From: Massilia horti
GTDB lineage: Bacteria > Pseudomonadota > Gammaproteobacteria > Burkholderiales > Burkholderiaceae_D
DNA length: 64,000 bases
Assembly (NCBI RefSeq): GCF_004614195.1
Contig: NZ_SPUM01000007.1
Coordinates: forward strand, 33,330-97,329
Direction: 5' to 3'
A program made the translations under genes and the position numbers. The first letter of the stretch is position 1, and every line of letters starts with the position of its first letter. The notes under the pieces are model-generated. The model was given only the letters and a program-made list of their open reading frames with translations. It made no database searches and was not told the origin of the DNA. This document shows positions 8,290 through 16,881 of this stretch, in pieces.

Positions 8290-11274
8290 TTACAGCGTGC
8301 GCGCGATCTCGATGTACACGTAACGGCCAACGGCATCGTGCAAGGCGCCGTTAAAGCCGAAGTTCGACGAGGTGATCGGCGGGGCCTTATCGAACAGATT
8401 ACGCGCGCCGAGGCGCAATTCGGCACCGCTCAGCAAGCCACCGTCCTTGGCCATCCGCAGCTGGGTGTAGGCAGCCGCCGTGGTGAAGCTCGGCACTTTG
8501 TAGTACGAGCCATTCACCAGGGCCGTGCCGGTGTCGTAGTAAGAACCAACGCTGGTGACATTCAGGCCGACCGTGACCGGGCCTTTGTTCCAAGTGAAAT
8601 TGCTGCCCCAACGCCAGCGCGGGTTCGCACCTTGGCCGATCAGGTCGCCGGCTCGGGTGATGGTGATCCCGGTGCCGAGTTTGCCCGCATCGTTCGCGTC
8701 CATCAGCATTTGCTGGATCTCCGACGGCGCCTGGTAGAACGTGACCAGCTTGGCGACGCTGGCTGCCATGCGGAAGCGGCCATTCTTGGTAGTGCCGCTA
8801 TCGAGGTTGACGGCGAAGTCCCAGCCCTTCATCGTGCGCGGGCCCAGGTTGAAGTAGTTGTCGTTGATGTAGTCCACCGTGCCGATCACCTGCGTACCCA
8901 CCGGTGCGAGGCGTACCACGTTCGGGTTCGAGCTGCCGTTCTGGCGCAGGTAGTAGTCATAAAGGAGCTGGTTCTGGCCACCCAGAATCCCGATCACACC
9001 GGTCGACTTGAGTTGCCAGAAGTCGAAGGTGGTGCCCAGCCATTTGAACGGTTGCAGCGCCAGGCCGGCCGAAGACGTTTCCGAATTTTCGGGCTTGAGT
9101 TGGTTGTTACCGGCACGCACTTCGAGCGACGAGGCGCCCCCACAGGTCCCGCCATTCAGGCGGCAAGCGGCCCAGTCCGTCCGCGTATTCGACACCGAGC
9201 TGCCTTCGCTATAGAACTGCGGCAGATTCGGCGCACGGAAGCTCTTCGACCACGAGCCACGCAAACGGACTCCAGGCATGACTTCCAACAGGGCCGCAAC
9301 TTTCGGCTTGGCCACATTGCCAAAGTCCGAGTAGCGTTCGGCACGGCCGGCAATTTGCAGGTCGAGCGAGCGGATGGCCGGGATGCCCATCTCGGGGTTG
9401 ACTACCGGCACAGCCAGTTCGGCGTAGGCGCCGATCACATTGCGGCTAGCCTTCACGTCCGGCGAGGCGCTGGCGCCCATGATGTCGGTGTCATACGCGC
9501 GGCCGGTGACGGAGTCGGTGTACTTGATGGTGCCGTCCAGACGTGCATCGCGGTCGTCGCTGTAGGTTTCACGACGCCATTCCGCACCCGTGGCCAGGCC
9601 CACATCGCCGCTCTTCAGGCTGAACAACTTGGGCGTGGTAAAGCGCGCATCCCAGGTGGTCAGCGAGGTCGTGCTGATGCGGTGCACTTCGACCAGGAAG
9701 GGGTCGATCGAGGAACGTGGGTTGGACGTGCCGTCACCGAGCGAGTACGTACCCTGGGTACCGCCATTGAAGGGGTTGTAGGCCTCGGCCGTTTTCAGGC
9801 CCAACTGCTTTTGGAACAGCGTGTTGCTGATCGCATTGTGGGTGTTGTCGTCGGTGCGGGCACGCGCATAGGAGAAGGCGCTCTCCCACTTGAACTCACC
9901 AAGGTCGCCACGCAGTCCGAGCAGGCCGCGGCCCATATCGTCCGAAACCGTATAGGTGCGCGGGCCGGTATCGACCGGGCGGTAGTTGGTAATGCGGATC
10001 GGCAGGCCCTCGGCCGGCACGCCCGTCAGGTTGGGCAGGCGGTTCGGGCTGCTGCTCGGGCCGAACGGGTTCCAATAGTTCGATGCCGGGATGGTGATCA
10101 CGGCGCTCGAGATCGGCGCCGACTGTTCGCGCATCCCTCTGAGTTTGGCCTGATAGTAATTGGCTTCACCAAACAGCTCGTTCTCCCCCAGGGGCTGGCG
10201 GAAGCTGCTAAAGGCATTAAAGCGGTCGAGCCCACCGCGGATCGAACGATCCGGGTTCTCGTCGTAGCGCAGGGGACGGTCGGCGGCGCCGGTGATGCCG
10301 CCACTCTTCAGGCACAGGTTGCTGTTGTAGACGGTGCTCGAGCAGCCAGCGTCCGTGTTGCTGGTCGGCTCCACGTGGAAGACGCCGCTCGACGTCAGGG
10401 TGGCCGTGCCCTGCTTCACGGTGGCCGTCGCACCCGTGGCCGTGACGGCCGTGAACGAGCCCCACGGCGAACTGGTGGTGCGGTTGTCGAAACCGGTGTC
10501 GGCCGACCAATCCGTACCGGCCATGTCCGGCAGATGGTTTTCACTGGCCGAGAACGAACGCTCACTGGCCATCAGCGGCGTACGCTTGGTGTAACTGGCG
10601 AACATTTGGACATTGCCGCCGCCAGTCGTATCCATCCCGGCCTTGATGGCGCCGCTCGTTTCGTCCATGCCCTTGGCCGAGCCATAGCGGCCTTGCAGGC
10701 GCACGCCCTTGAATTTTTGGTCAGTGAGGACGTTGACCACGCCGGCCACGGCATCCGAGCCGTAGAGGGCAGCGGCCCCGTCGCGCAGCACCTCGATCCG
10801 GCTGACGGCACCGACGGGCAGGGAATTGGTATTGGCGGTTTGGACCGGAACAAAGTTCTCGGTCTGGGTGCCCGGGGTCAGGATCAGGCGCCGGTCGTTC
10901 ACCAGCACCAGGGTGTTGCCCGTGCCAACGCCGCGCAGATTGATCGAGGCATTGTCGCCACGGGCATCGTTCAGGTTACCGGTGGTGCGCGCCTCCTGGA
11001 AGTTCACATCGCCCGCCTGCGGCAGCGAGCGGAACAGATCATCGCCCGAGACACTGCCGACGGCGTCGATCTGGGCGGCATCGATGATGGAGACGGGAAG
11101 TGCTTCTTGCGTTCGTGTGTTGGCAATCCGCGAGCCGGTGATGGTCACACTTTGGACTGGCGCCGCAGCCTCGCCGCTGGGCGGCGGGGCAGTCTGAGCC
11201 TGTGCTGGGCTGTCGACCGCAGCCAGTACAGTTGATGCAAGGATGGTGAATGTCGCAGAACGTATCTTCTTCAT
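8290..11274 (-). CDS. TonB-dependent outer-membrane receptor
   Basis: 994 residues. The signal peptide ends AQAQ (about residue 27) and is followed by a TonB-box/plug start SVTITGSRI, the plug features INLRGVGTGNTLVLVNDRR and VLRDGAAALYGSDAVAGVVN, and then a large 22-strand barrel. These receptors import ligands too large for porins, using ExbBD-TonB energy. The type with an ITGSRI start is widespread in Proteobacteria that take up peptides or carbohydrates rather than only siderophores. The last residue is Leu, not the common aromatic. First gene of the operon with the carboxypeptidase and D-aminoacylase; the substrate is therefore inferred to be a peptide or acylated amino acid. Confidence 0.92.
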   Translation of the reverse strand: MKKIRSATFTILASTVLAAVDSPAQAQTAPPPSGEAAAPVQSVTITGSRIANTRTQEALPVSIIDAAQIDAVGSVSGDDLFRSLPQAGDVNFQEARTTGNLNDARGDNASINLRGVGTGNTLVLVNDRRLILTPGTQTENFVPVQTANTNSLPVGAVSRIEVLRDGAAALYGSDAVAGVVNVLTDQKFKGVRLQGRYGSAKGMDETSGAIKAGMDTTGGGNVQMFASYTKRTPLMASERSFSASENHLPDMAGTDWSADTGFDNRTTSSPWGSFTAVTATGATATVKQGTATLTSSGVFHVEPTSNTDAGCSSTVYNSNLCLKSGGITGAADRPLRYDENPDRSIRGGLDRFNAFSSFRQPLGENELFGEANYYQAKLRGMREQSAPISSAVITIPASNYWNPFGPSSSPNRLPNLTGVPAEGLPIRITNYRPVDTGPRTYTVSDDMGRGLLGLRGDLGEFKWESAFSYARARTDDNTHNAISNTLFQKQLGLKTAEAYNPFNGGTQGTYSLGDGTSNPRSSIDPFLVEVHRISTTSLTTWDARFTTPKLFSLKSGDVGLATGAEWRRETYSDDRDARLDGTIKYTDSVTGRAYDTDIMGASASPDVKASRNVIGAYAELAVPVVNPEMGIPAIRSLDLQIAGRAERYSDFGNVAKPKVAALLEVMPGVRLRGSWSKSFRAPNLPQFYSEGSSVSNTRTDWAACRLNGGTCGGASSLEVRAGNNQLKPENSETSSAGLALQPFKWLGTTFDFWQLKSTGVIGILGGQNQLLYDYYLRQNGSSNPNVVRLAPVGTQVIGTVDYINDNYFNLGPRTMKGWDFAVNLDSGTTKNGRFRMAASVAKLVTFYQAPSEIQQMLMDANDAGKLGTGITITRAGDLIGQGANPRWRWGSNFTWNKGPVTVGLNVTSVGSYYDTGTALVNGSYYKVPSFTTAAAYTQLRMAKDGGLLSGAELRLGARNLFDKAPPITSSNFGFNGALHDAVGRYVYIEIARTL

Positions 11275-11318
11275 GGCAGCCCCTGAGTTATCGAACTAGC
11301 CATTTTGCGGCAGCAGCC

Positions 11319-11381
11319 AACATTCAGTCAAGCAACATTCAGTCAAGCCAAGCAACATTCAGTCAAGCAACATTCAGTCAA
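11319..11381 (+). repeat. Four imperfect tandem copies of a 15-bp unit
   Basis: The unit AACATTCAGTCAAGC begins at 11319, 11334, 11354 and 11369. A 5-bp CAAGC duplication follows the second copy, and the last copy is truncated after 13 bases. It lies 45 bases upstream of the TonB receptor start, between that gene and the integrase relic. Replication slippage is the likely origin, and a role in receptor expression is possible because of the position. Confidence 0.9.
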
Positions 11382-11436
11382 TATTTATCAGGTCATAGGA
11401 GAGCAGTCTCTTCAGACTCGGTTACTGACGTGCGAG

Positions 11437-11706
11437 AATTTCAACATCGCGCGTGCGCTTGCCATTGCGCAAAATCCAGATATGGTGGTGGCGATCCGCG
11501 AGTTCCAATTCCGAGACTTACGCGCTAAGGCGGGTACCGACAAGGAAGAACAGCAGGGGATGCACGCAGCCAAAGATCAGCTCGGTCATGCCTCAGAGAC
11601 AATGACACGGCGCTACATACGCTATCGGAAGGGAAACTATGTTGAAGCCGGCCAGGTAGATTTTGCGGGAAAGAGGCCGTTTTTTGCGGAAAAGCCTTCA
11701 AAGTAG
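11437..11706 (+). pseudogene. Tyrosine-recombinase integrase, C-terminal relic
   Basis: Only about 90 residues of a phage-type integrase remain, fused by chance to the tandem-repeat DNA upstream. The catalytic landmarks are in order with normal spacing: Arg in FRDLRAKAG, His in QLGHAS 22 residues later, and the nucleophilic Tyr in MTRRYIR 9 residues after that. The N-terminal DNA-binding domain and the first catalytic Arg are missing, so the protein cannot be active. It ends 31 bases before the tRNA-Leu gene, where integrases of tRNA-targeting islands normally lie. The 11275-11436 stretch holds only the repeat and presumably the receptor promoter. Confidence 0.8.
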
Positions 11707-11737
11707 CCTCATCCGCTGGAACCCGCATGGATACTAA

Positions 11738-11822
11738 TGGTGCCGGGAGCCGGAATCGAACCGGCACGCCTTGCGGCGCGGGATTTTGAGTCCCGTGCGT
11801 CTACCTATTCCGCCATCCCGGC
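11738..11822 (-). tRNA. tRNA-Leu(CAA)
   Basis: Complete 85-nt class II tRNA with encoded CCA. The 7-bp acceptor pairs GCCGGGA with TCCCGGC and is followed by discriminator A and CCA at 11738-11741. The D arm contains GCGGAATAGGTAGACGC. The anticodon stem CGGGA/TCCCG closes the loop CTCAAAA, giving anticodon CAA for UUG codons. A long variable arm (CGCCGCAAGGCGT) and T arm GCCGG-TTCGATT-CCGGC complete it. Its 3' end was restored by the integrated island. Confidence 0.97.
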
Positions 11823-11963
11823 GACGCCCCCGCATTATCCTCGATTTGGATTGCTCGGGCAACAGTTTCCCGGCAGAGGGAACACGGCAGTGTCCGCCAG
11901 CCGCGTTAAAGCGTATCATCCCGGATTCCCCAGAAACAGAGCCGTCCCCGGACGGCGGACACA

Positions 11964-13931
11964 ATGAAGAACAAGAAGATTCGCGAACTAATCCTCGGCA
12001 AGGCGCTCGACCCCCTGAAAAGCGAGACCCGCCACTCGATGGCGCTGGTGGCCTTTTTGGCCTGGGTCGGTCTGGGAGCCGACGGCCTGTCGTCGTCGTC
12101 CTATGGCCCCGAAGAGACCTTCCGCGCCCTCGGCACCCACACCCACCTTGGCCTGTACATGGCGATCGCCACCGCCCTCACGGTGTTTGTCATCGCGCTT
12201 GCATACAACCAGGTGATCGAGCTGTTCCCCACCGGCGGTGGCGGCTACCGCGTCGCGACCAAGCTGGTCGGACCTTACCTGGGCCTGATTTCCGGCTGCG
12301 CCCTGATCCTCGACTATGTGCTGACGATCGCGATCTCGATTGCGTCCGGGGTCGACGCGCTCGCATCCTTCCTGCCGCTCGGGTTCCAGCCATACAAGCT
12401 ATGGGCCGAGGCCTTCTTCATCGCCACGCTGATCGTGATGAACCTGCGCGGGCTGAAGGAGGCGATCCAGATCCTGCTGCCGATCTTCGCCGGGTTCGTG
12501 GCCACCCACCTGGTGCTGATCGTGTACGGCATCGTCTCCCATGCCTCCCACCTGCCGCAGCTCGTGCCCAGCACAATCGCCGAAACGCGCGAGCTGGCCG
12601 GCAGCATCGGCTGGGCCGGCGTGGCCGGGATGCTGATGCTGGCCTATTCGCAGGGCGGCGGTACCTACACCGGACTGGAGGCGGTATCGAACAACGTCAA
12701 CCTGCTGGCCGAGCCGCGCGTGCGCACCGGGAAGATGACCATGCTGTACATGGCGCTGTCGCTGGCCATCACCGCCGGCGGCATCATCCTGCTGTATTTG
12801 CTGTGGGATGCGCGCGCGGTGCCGGGGGAGACGCTTAACGCCTCGACCTTCAAGGCGATCATCGCGAGCATGGGCTTCGGCAGTCCCGTGCTCGACCAGG
12901 CGCTGCTGGTCGTGGTGCTCGCGTTCGAGGCGGGCCTGTTGTTTGTGGCCGCCAACACCGGCTTTCTCGGCGGTCCGGCGGTGCTGGCGAACATGGCTGG
13001 CGACTCCTGGATGCCGCACCAGTTCCGCTACCTGTCCTCGCGCCTGGTGACCCAAAACGGCATCGTCGTGATGGGCATCGCCGCGCTGTCGATCCTGTTC
13101 TGGACCGGCGGCCAGGTCACGCTGCTGGTGGTGCTGTATTCGATCTCGGTGTTCCTGACCTTCGCAATCTCGCTGTTCGGCCTGTGCCTGTACTGGTGGC
13201 AGAACCGCAAGCGCCAGGACAACCTGCCCTGGGTGCGTCGTTTCCTGCTGTCGCTGCTGGGCTTTTTGATCTGCGCCAGCATCCTGCTGGTGCTGCTGGT
13301 GGAGCGTTTTGCGCAGGGTGGCTGGGCCACCGCCGTGATCATCGCCGCGATTGCGGGCCTGTGCATCCTGGTGCGTAACCACTATCGCAAGACCAAGCGT
13401 GCGATCCGCTCGGTGGACCGGGTGTTCGCCAACCAGCCGTTCGGCCCTTTGGCCGGCACGGTCGAACCCGATCCTCAGGCGCAGACCGCGGTGTTCATCG
13501 TCGGCACTTCACGCGGCGGCGGTCTGCACGCGCTGCTGTGGGTGCTGCGCATGTTCCCGGACCATTTCAAGAATTTCGTGTTCGTCAATGCCCGCACCGT
13601 CGACGCCCATGTCTATGGCGGTGATGGGGCGGTGGAAAAGATGCGCGAGGACGCCGCCAAAACGCTCGAGTATTTTGTCGATTTCTGCCACAGCCACGGG
13701 ATGGCGTCGTCCTCGTACATCGGTTTTGGCACAGATGCGGTGGACGAGGTGACCCGGATGTGCGAGCAGATCAGCCAGGAATTCCCGAATGCGATCTTCT
13801 TCACCAGCAAGCTGATCTTCGCGAAGGACAATTGGCTGATCCGGCTGCTGCACAACCAGGCGGCACTGGCGGTGCAGCGGCGGCTGCACCTGGAAGGCCT
13901 GCAGATGGTGATCCTGCCGATGAAGGTTTAA
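11964..13931 (+). CDS. APC-superfamily permease, KimA/KUP-like potassium or amino-acid transporter
   Basis: 655-residue inner-membrane protein. Around 12 hydrophobic segments occupy roughly residues 25-470, followed by a soluble cytoplasmic domain of about 180 residues. The N-terminus has ILGKALDPL and GLSSSSYGPEETF, similar in place and kind to the ALSSVAYG region of the APC-family potassium importer KimA. The GGGGYRVAT loop in TM3 is also typical of the superfamily. The C-terminal domain (TAVFIVGTSRGGGLHAL to the end) resembles a universal-stress-like fold. Substrate is undecided between K+ and amino acids; the long C-terminal domain favours the KimA-type group. The gene stands alone and converges on the next gene with a 7-bp gap. 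Confidence 0.7.
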   Translation: MKNKKIRELILGKALDPLKSETRHSMALVAFLAWVGLGADGLSSSSYGPEETFRALGTHTHLGLYMAIATALTVFVIALAYNQVIELFPTGGGGYRVATKLVGPYLGLISGCALILDYVLTIAISIASGVDALASFLPLGFQPYKLWAEAFFIATLIVMNLRGLKEAIQILLPIFAGFVATHLVLIVYGIVSHASHLPQLVPSTIAETRELAGSIGWAGVAGMLMLAYSQGGGTYTGLEAVSNNVNLLAEPRVRTGKMTMLYMALSLAITAGGIILLYLLWDARAVPGETLNASTFKAIIASMGFGSPVLDQALLVVVLAFEAGLLFVAANTGFLGGPAVLANMAGDSWMPHQFRYLSSRLVTQNGIVVMGIAALSILFWTGGQVTLLVVLYSISVFLTFAISLFGLCLYWWQNRKRQDNLPWVRRFLLSLLGFLICASILLVLLVERFAQGGWATAVIIAAIAGLCILVRNHYRKTKRAIRSVDRVFANQPFGPLAGTVEPDPQAQTAVFIVGTSRGGGLHALLWVLRMFPDHFKNFVFVNARTVDAHVYGGDGAVEKMREDAAKTLEYFVDFCHSHGMASSSYIGFGTDAVDEVTRMCEQISQEFPNAIFFTSKLIFAKDNWLIRLLHNQAALAVQRRLHLEGLQMVILPMKV

Positions 13932-13938
13932 GAGTGTT

Positions 13939-14382
13939 CTAGCACGCGATGTGCTTTTGCAGCGCGACCAGCGTGGTGAACGGGCCGACGATTTCCAGGC
14001 TGTTGTCGCGCACCGTCACCGCGATTTCCTCGCGGCTGCCGGCGCGGTAGCGCACCGCGCCCGGGCCGCCGCCGGCTTGCGCATAGCCCAGCGCGCCGAG
14101 CGTCTGGTCCAGGGTGCCGACCATGTGGCGCGCGTCAAAGCGGGTGTTCACCACGAGCCGCCCGGGCGCGCCCACCAGAACCGGCAACAGGCCGCCGGCC
14201 AGCACCGGGACGACGATGTAGACCAGCGGGGCGGCCGGATCGAGCAGGTGGAACGCGACGATGATCGCTGGCAGGCCCAGCGCCAGGGTCAGGCCGAACA
14301 GCACCACCCGGCGCACGGCCGCCGCCGAATACAGAAGACGTGAAGCATCGCGCGCCACTGCGGAAATGGTAACGTTCTTCAT
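13939..14382 (-). CDS. Small inner-membrane protein of unknown function
   Basis: 147 residues with two hydrophobic segments at about residues 25-45 and 50-68 (VVLFGLTLALGLPAIIVAF; LVYIVVPVLAGGLLPVLVG). A cytoplasmic domain of about 75 residues follows, with alternating beta-like strands ending FTTLVALQKHIAC. No family recognised. Composition matches the core genome. It is a single gene with its promoter in the 14383-14500 interval. Confidence 0.6.
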   Translation of the reverse strand: MKNVTISAVARDASRLLYSAAAVRRVVLFGLTLALGLPAIIVAFHLLDPAAPLVYIVVPVLAGGLLPVLVGAPGRLVVNTRFDARHMVGTLDQTLGALGYAQAGGGPGAVRYRAGSREEIAVTVRDNSLEIVGPFTTLVALQKHIAC

Positions 14383-14541
14383 CGTGGCTCTCCTTGTCGC
14401 TGGACGAACCGGTCCGGTCCTTTATCATTCTGTACGCTGAGGCCGGCGATGGTTTGATATTTCTCAAATGCCATGCTTTTTCGAAATGCACAGAATGTAA
14501 CGGATGACACCTCCGGGGGGGCGCTCGGCGGCCTGCAGAAA

Positions 14542-14575
14542 GCAAAAGAGCCGCGCCAGTTGCCTGGCGCGGCTC
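14542..14575 (-). terminator. Intrinsic terminator of the GT39-type gene
   Basis: A 12-bp stem GAGCCGCGCCAG / CTGGCGCGGCTC with a 4-base loop at 14548-14575 is followed on the minus strand by TTTTGCTTTC. It lies 22 bases beyond the stop of the glycosyltransferase gene. Confidence 0.85.
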
Positions 14576-14597
14576 GTCAAGCCGGAGCGTGTGCCGC

Positions 14598-16325
14598 TCA
14601 GCGGGTGCGCTGATACAGGCGGTAGCGCTCGACGCGATCGGACGGACGCCGTCCTTCCCACAGCAGGGTCCAGCCCTGCATGCGGTGGGCGGCCACGCCG
14701 TGGTCGCCCCCCTTCGATTTGACGCTGTCCTGTAGCAGCAGGTAGTCGCACTGGCCGCCGGTCACCCCGGCAAACGGCAGGTGCCCGAAATAGGCGAACG
14801 AGGCGCGTTGCGCCGGGCCGACGTCGGTGTCGATGCAGTTGGCGTCCGGTGGCAGCTTGGCCGCGATCTGCTGGGCCACGCTGGCGTAGCTCTTGCTGTA
14901 GTTCAGGTCGGGCAGGAACAGCGTCATCAGGAGCACCCACAGCAGGATCAGCCCGCTTGAGGACAGCACCACCGCGCGCCACAGCACCGACGGCTGGCGC
15001 GACAGGCGCCAGTGCACCAGCACGATCCAGCCGATGCTGGTTGCCGCCGCAACCACGAACGCCACCGGCCCGAATTCAGGCGTAAAGCCCGGCACCAATT
15101 TGAGTGCGTTGTGCGCCAATTGCGCCGGCCAGCCGGTCAGCTTGGCGATCCAGAACAGCCACACCAGGGCGCCCAGGGTGGTCAGCACCATCACCGAGAA
15201 CCAGTCGATGGCGTTGATCGCGCCGCGCTTCATCGTCGGCAGGCCGAACGCGGCCATCAGCGCGAGCGGCGGCAGCAGCTTGAGCAGGTCGCCGTTTTCC
15301 GGTTGCGGGCCGGACACGATCAGCAGCGTGAGCGCGGCCACGAACGAGAGCGGCAGCACGATGTGCAGCAACTTCTGCTGGCGCCGCCAGGCCCAGATCG
15401 CCCAGCCGGCGAACGGCCAGGCCGGCCAGAAGAACCAGGTGCCGACGCGCAAGAAGCCGGTGATCGAGTGCCAGCTCGGCAGCCCGAGCTGGGTGGCGTT
15501 GTAGGCCAGCCAGGCGCGCACCGGCGACTGGCCGTACGGATGCAGCAGCATTGCCGGTACGATCCACAGCAGCGCGATCGCGAACCCGATACCGGACGCC
15601 AACGCCAGGTGGCGCGCGGTCGGCCCGGCGGGAATGTTCAGGAAACGGGTGCACAGGAACAGCGCCAGCACCAGCACGATCGGGGTCAGCGGACTGCGGG
15701 TGAGCACCAGCGCGCCCAGCGACAGCCCGACCAGCACCGCGTTGCGCATGCTTTGGGTTTCGACGTAGCGCACCGCGCGGTACAGGAAATAGGCCAGCAG
15801 GCTGCCCTGCAGCGTGACGGCCAGCGTCTCGTGGCTGTGCAGCAGCAGGCCGAGGCAGCCGAGGTAGATCAGGACCGCGGTGTCGGCCAGGGTGCGGCCG
15901 TAATCGTCCGGCTCAGGCTGCCCGCCGAACGCCAGCCGCAGCGGCTGGGCATCGGGGCGCCGCCCGAGGTGGAACGCGGTGTACCACAGCGACAGCGTGC
16001 CGACGACAAAGATGCCGATGGTCGACACGCGCGCGGCCAGCACGTCGCCCAGCAGCCAGCCGAACAGCTTGATGCACAGCGCCCCCAGCCAGAACGCGAG
16101 CGGCCCCTCGTTGACCGCTGGCAGGCCGGCGATGTTCGGCAGCAGCCAGTCGTGCAGGTTTCCATGCGCCATCGTCCACATGATGCCGAAGCTGCCGGCG
16201 TCGGTGTCGTCCTTCCACGGGTCGCGCCCGATCAGGCCTGGCAGGATGTACAGCAGGCCAAGTGCGAACAGCGCCCAGCGAGGCAGCGCGAGGGTGGCGG
16301 CGGCAGGGAGGCGGACTGGTTTCAT
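14598..16325 (-). CDS. ArnT/GT39-like integral-membrane glycosyltransferase
   Basis: 575 residues with about 11-12 transmembrane helices and a C-terminal periplasmic domain of about 90 residues. The first periplasmic loop carries GRDPWKDDTDAG, matching the R-x-PW-x-D-(D/E) acidic motif of the GT-C (GT39/GT83) family that binds polyprenyl-phosphate sugars. The NEGPLAFWLGA stretch is also characteristic. Such enzymes transfer a sugar from undecaprenyl phosphate to lipid A, proteins or glycans on the periplasmic side. It has its own terminator and is monocistronic. Family resemblance is good, but acceptor and sugar are unknown, so an arnT name is not justified. Confidence 0.8.
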   Translation of the reverse strand: MKPVRLPAAATLALPRWALFALGLLYILPGLIGRDPWKDDTDAGSFGIMWTMAHGNLHDWLLPNIAGLPAVNEGPLAFWLGALCIKLFGWLLGDVLAARVSTIGIFVVGTLSLWYTAFHLGRRPDAQPLRLAFGGQPEPDDYGRTLADTAVLIYLGCLGLLLHSHETLAVTLQGSLLAYFLYRAVRYVETQSMRNAVLVGLSLGALVLTRSPLTPIVLVLALFLCTRFLNIPAGPTARHLALASGIGFAIALLWIVPAMLLHPYGQSPVRAWLAYNATQLGLPSWHSITGFLRVGTWFFWPAWPFAGWAIWAWRRQQKLLHIVLPLSFVAALTLLIVSGPQPENGDLLKLLPPLALMAAFGLPTMKRGAINAIDWFSVMVLTTLGALVWLFWIAKLTGWPAQLAHNALKLVPGFTPEFGPVAFVVAAATSIGWIVLVHWRLSRQPSVLWRAVVLSSSGLILLWVLLMTLFLPDLNYSKSYASVAQQIAAKLPPDANCIDTDVGPAQRASFAYFGHLPFAGVTGGQCDYLLLQDSVKSKGGDHGVAAHRMQGWTLLWEGRRPSDRVERYRLYQRTR

Positions 16326-16368
16326 CTAATAGGCGCAAGCAAGAAATGGTGGGGCGTAGTATAGCTGC

Positions 16369-16420
16369 GGAAAAAAAGAAAGGAAGCCAGCGGCCTCCTT
16401 TTCGGAGCTCGGTGGCTTCC
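16369..16420 (-). terminator. Intrinsic terminator of rpmE2
   Basis: GGAAGCCA at 16382-16389 pairs with TGGCTTCC at 16413-16420 around a smaller inner stem. Minus-strand reading then gives TTCTTTTTTTCC. It lies 46 bases downstream of the L31 stop codon. Confidence 0.85.
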
Positions 16421-16465
16421 TTGCAGGGAAAGCCGCGGGGGCTTTCCAGGCGATTTCGGCAGGAA

Positions 16466-16735
16466 TTAGCCGTTGGCGACGGTGGTCTTGGAACCGACTT
16501 TGCCGAATTTCTGGCGGAATTTCTCGACGCGGCCAGCGGTGTCGACGATCTTGTGCTTGCCGGTGTAGAACGGGTGCGACTCAGCCGACACCTCGATCTT
16601 GACCAGCGGGTATTGCTTGCCTTCGAATTCGGTGGTTTCGCGGGTGGCGATGGTCGAACGGGTGATGAATTTGAAGTCGCACGACAGGTCGTGGAACACA
16701 ACTTCACGGTAATCTGGATGGATATCGGTCTTCAT
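16466..16735 (-). CDS. rpmE2: 50S ribosomal protein L31 type B
   Basis: 89 residues beginning [20 protein letters not shown], with the conserved [21 protein letters not shown] core of L31. It lacks the paired CxxC zinc ligands of the RpmE form, which identifies the zinc-independent type B paralogue used in zinc limitation or constitutively in many betaproteobacteria. The frame is open 10 codons upstream, but the ATG at 16735 follows a GAAGG site and matches the family start. Product binds the large ribosomal subunit near the 5S RNA. Its own intrinsic terminator follows. Confidence 0.95.
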   Translation of the reverse strand: MKTDIHPDYREVVFHDLSCDFKFITRSTIATRETTEFEGKQYPLVKIEVSAESHPFYTGKHKIVDTAGRVEKFRQKFGKVGSKTTVANG

Positions 16736-16881
16736 GGTTTTGCCTTCGGTTGAGTTGGTAGCCAAACAGCACTTCGTCGGTCGCCTTGCTTCTTGACCCG
16801 ATTGCCGATCACTTGCCAGGGGTTAGATACTGAACCGGCGATTATACAGCCGGAACTGGGGGCGAGGCAACCAAGACAGGG

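Larger units (their letters stand above)
5351..11787. mobile_element. Remnant genomic island integrated at tRNA-Leu(CAA)
   Basis: The intact tRNA-Leu gene sits on the minus strand at 11738-11822. Its 3' 48 bases (11740-11787) are repeated without mismatch at 5351-5398 in the same orientation, then the similarity ends. This is the attL/attR geometry left by a tyrosine-recombinase element. A C-terminal relic of such an integrase lies next to the intact tRNA at 11437-11706. The 6.4 kb between the repeats holds a TonB receptor, a carboxypeptidase and a D-aminoacylase in one operon. With only a fragment of the integrase left, the island is probably no longer mobile. Confidence 0.75.

Noticed and set aside
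8215..11235. 1006-codon plus-strand open frame
   Set aside because: It lies antisense to the TonB receptor and its translation is Arg/Gly-rich without domains, whereas the minus frame has signal peptide, plug and barrel. High GC content produces such antisense frames.
11319..11381. Possible CRISPR array
   Set aside because: The units are directly tandem with no unique spacers and only 15 bases long.
15012..16364. 450-codon plus frame
   Set aside because: Antisense to the membrane glycosyltransferase; the translation is Gln/Arg-rich with no domains.
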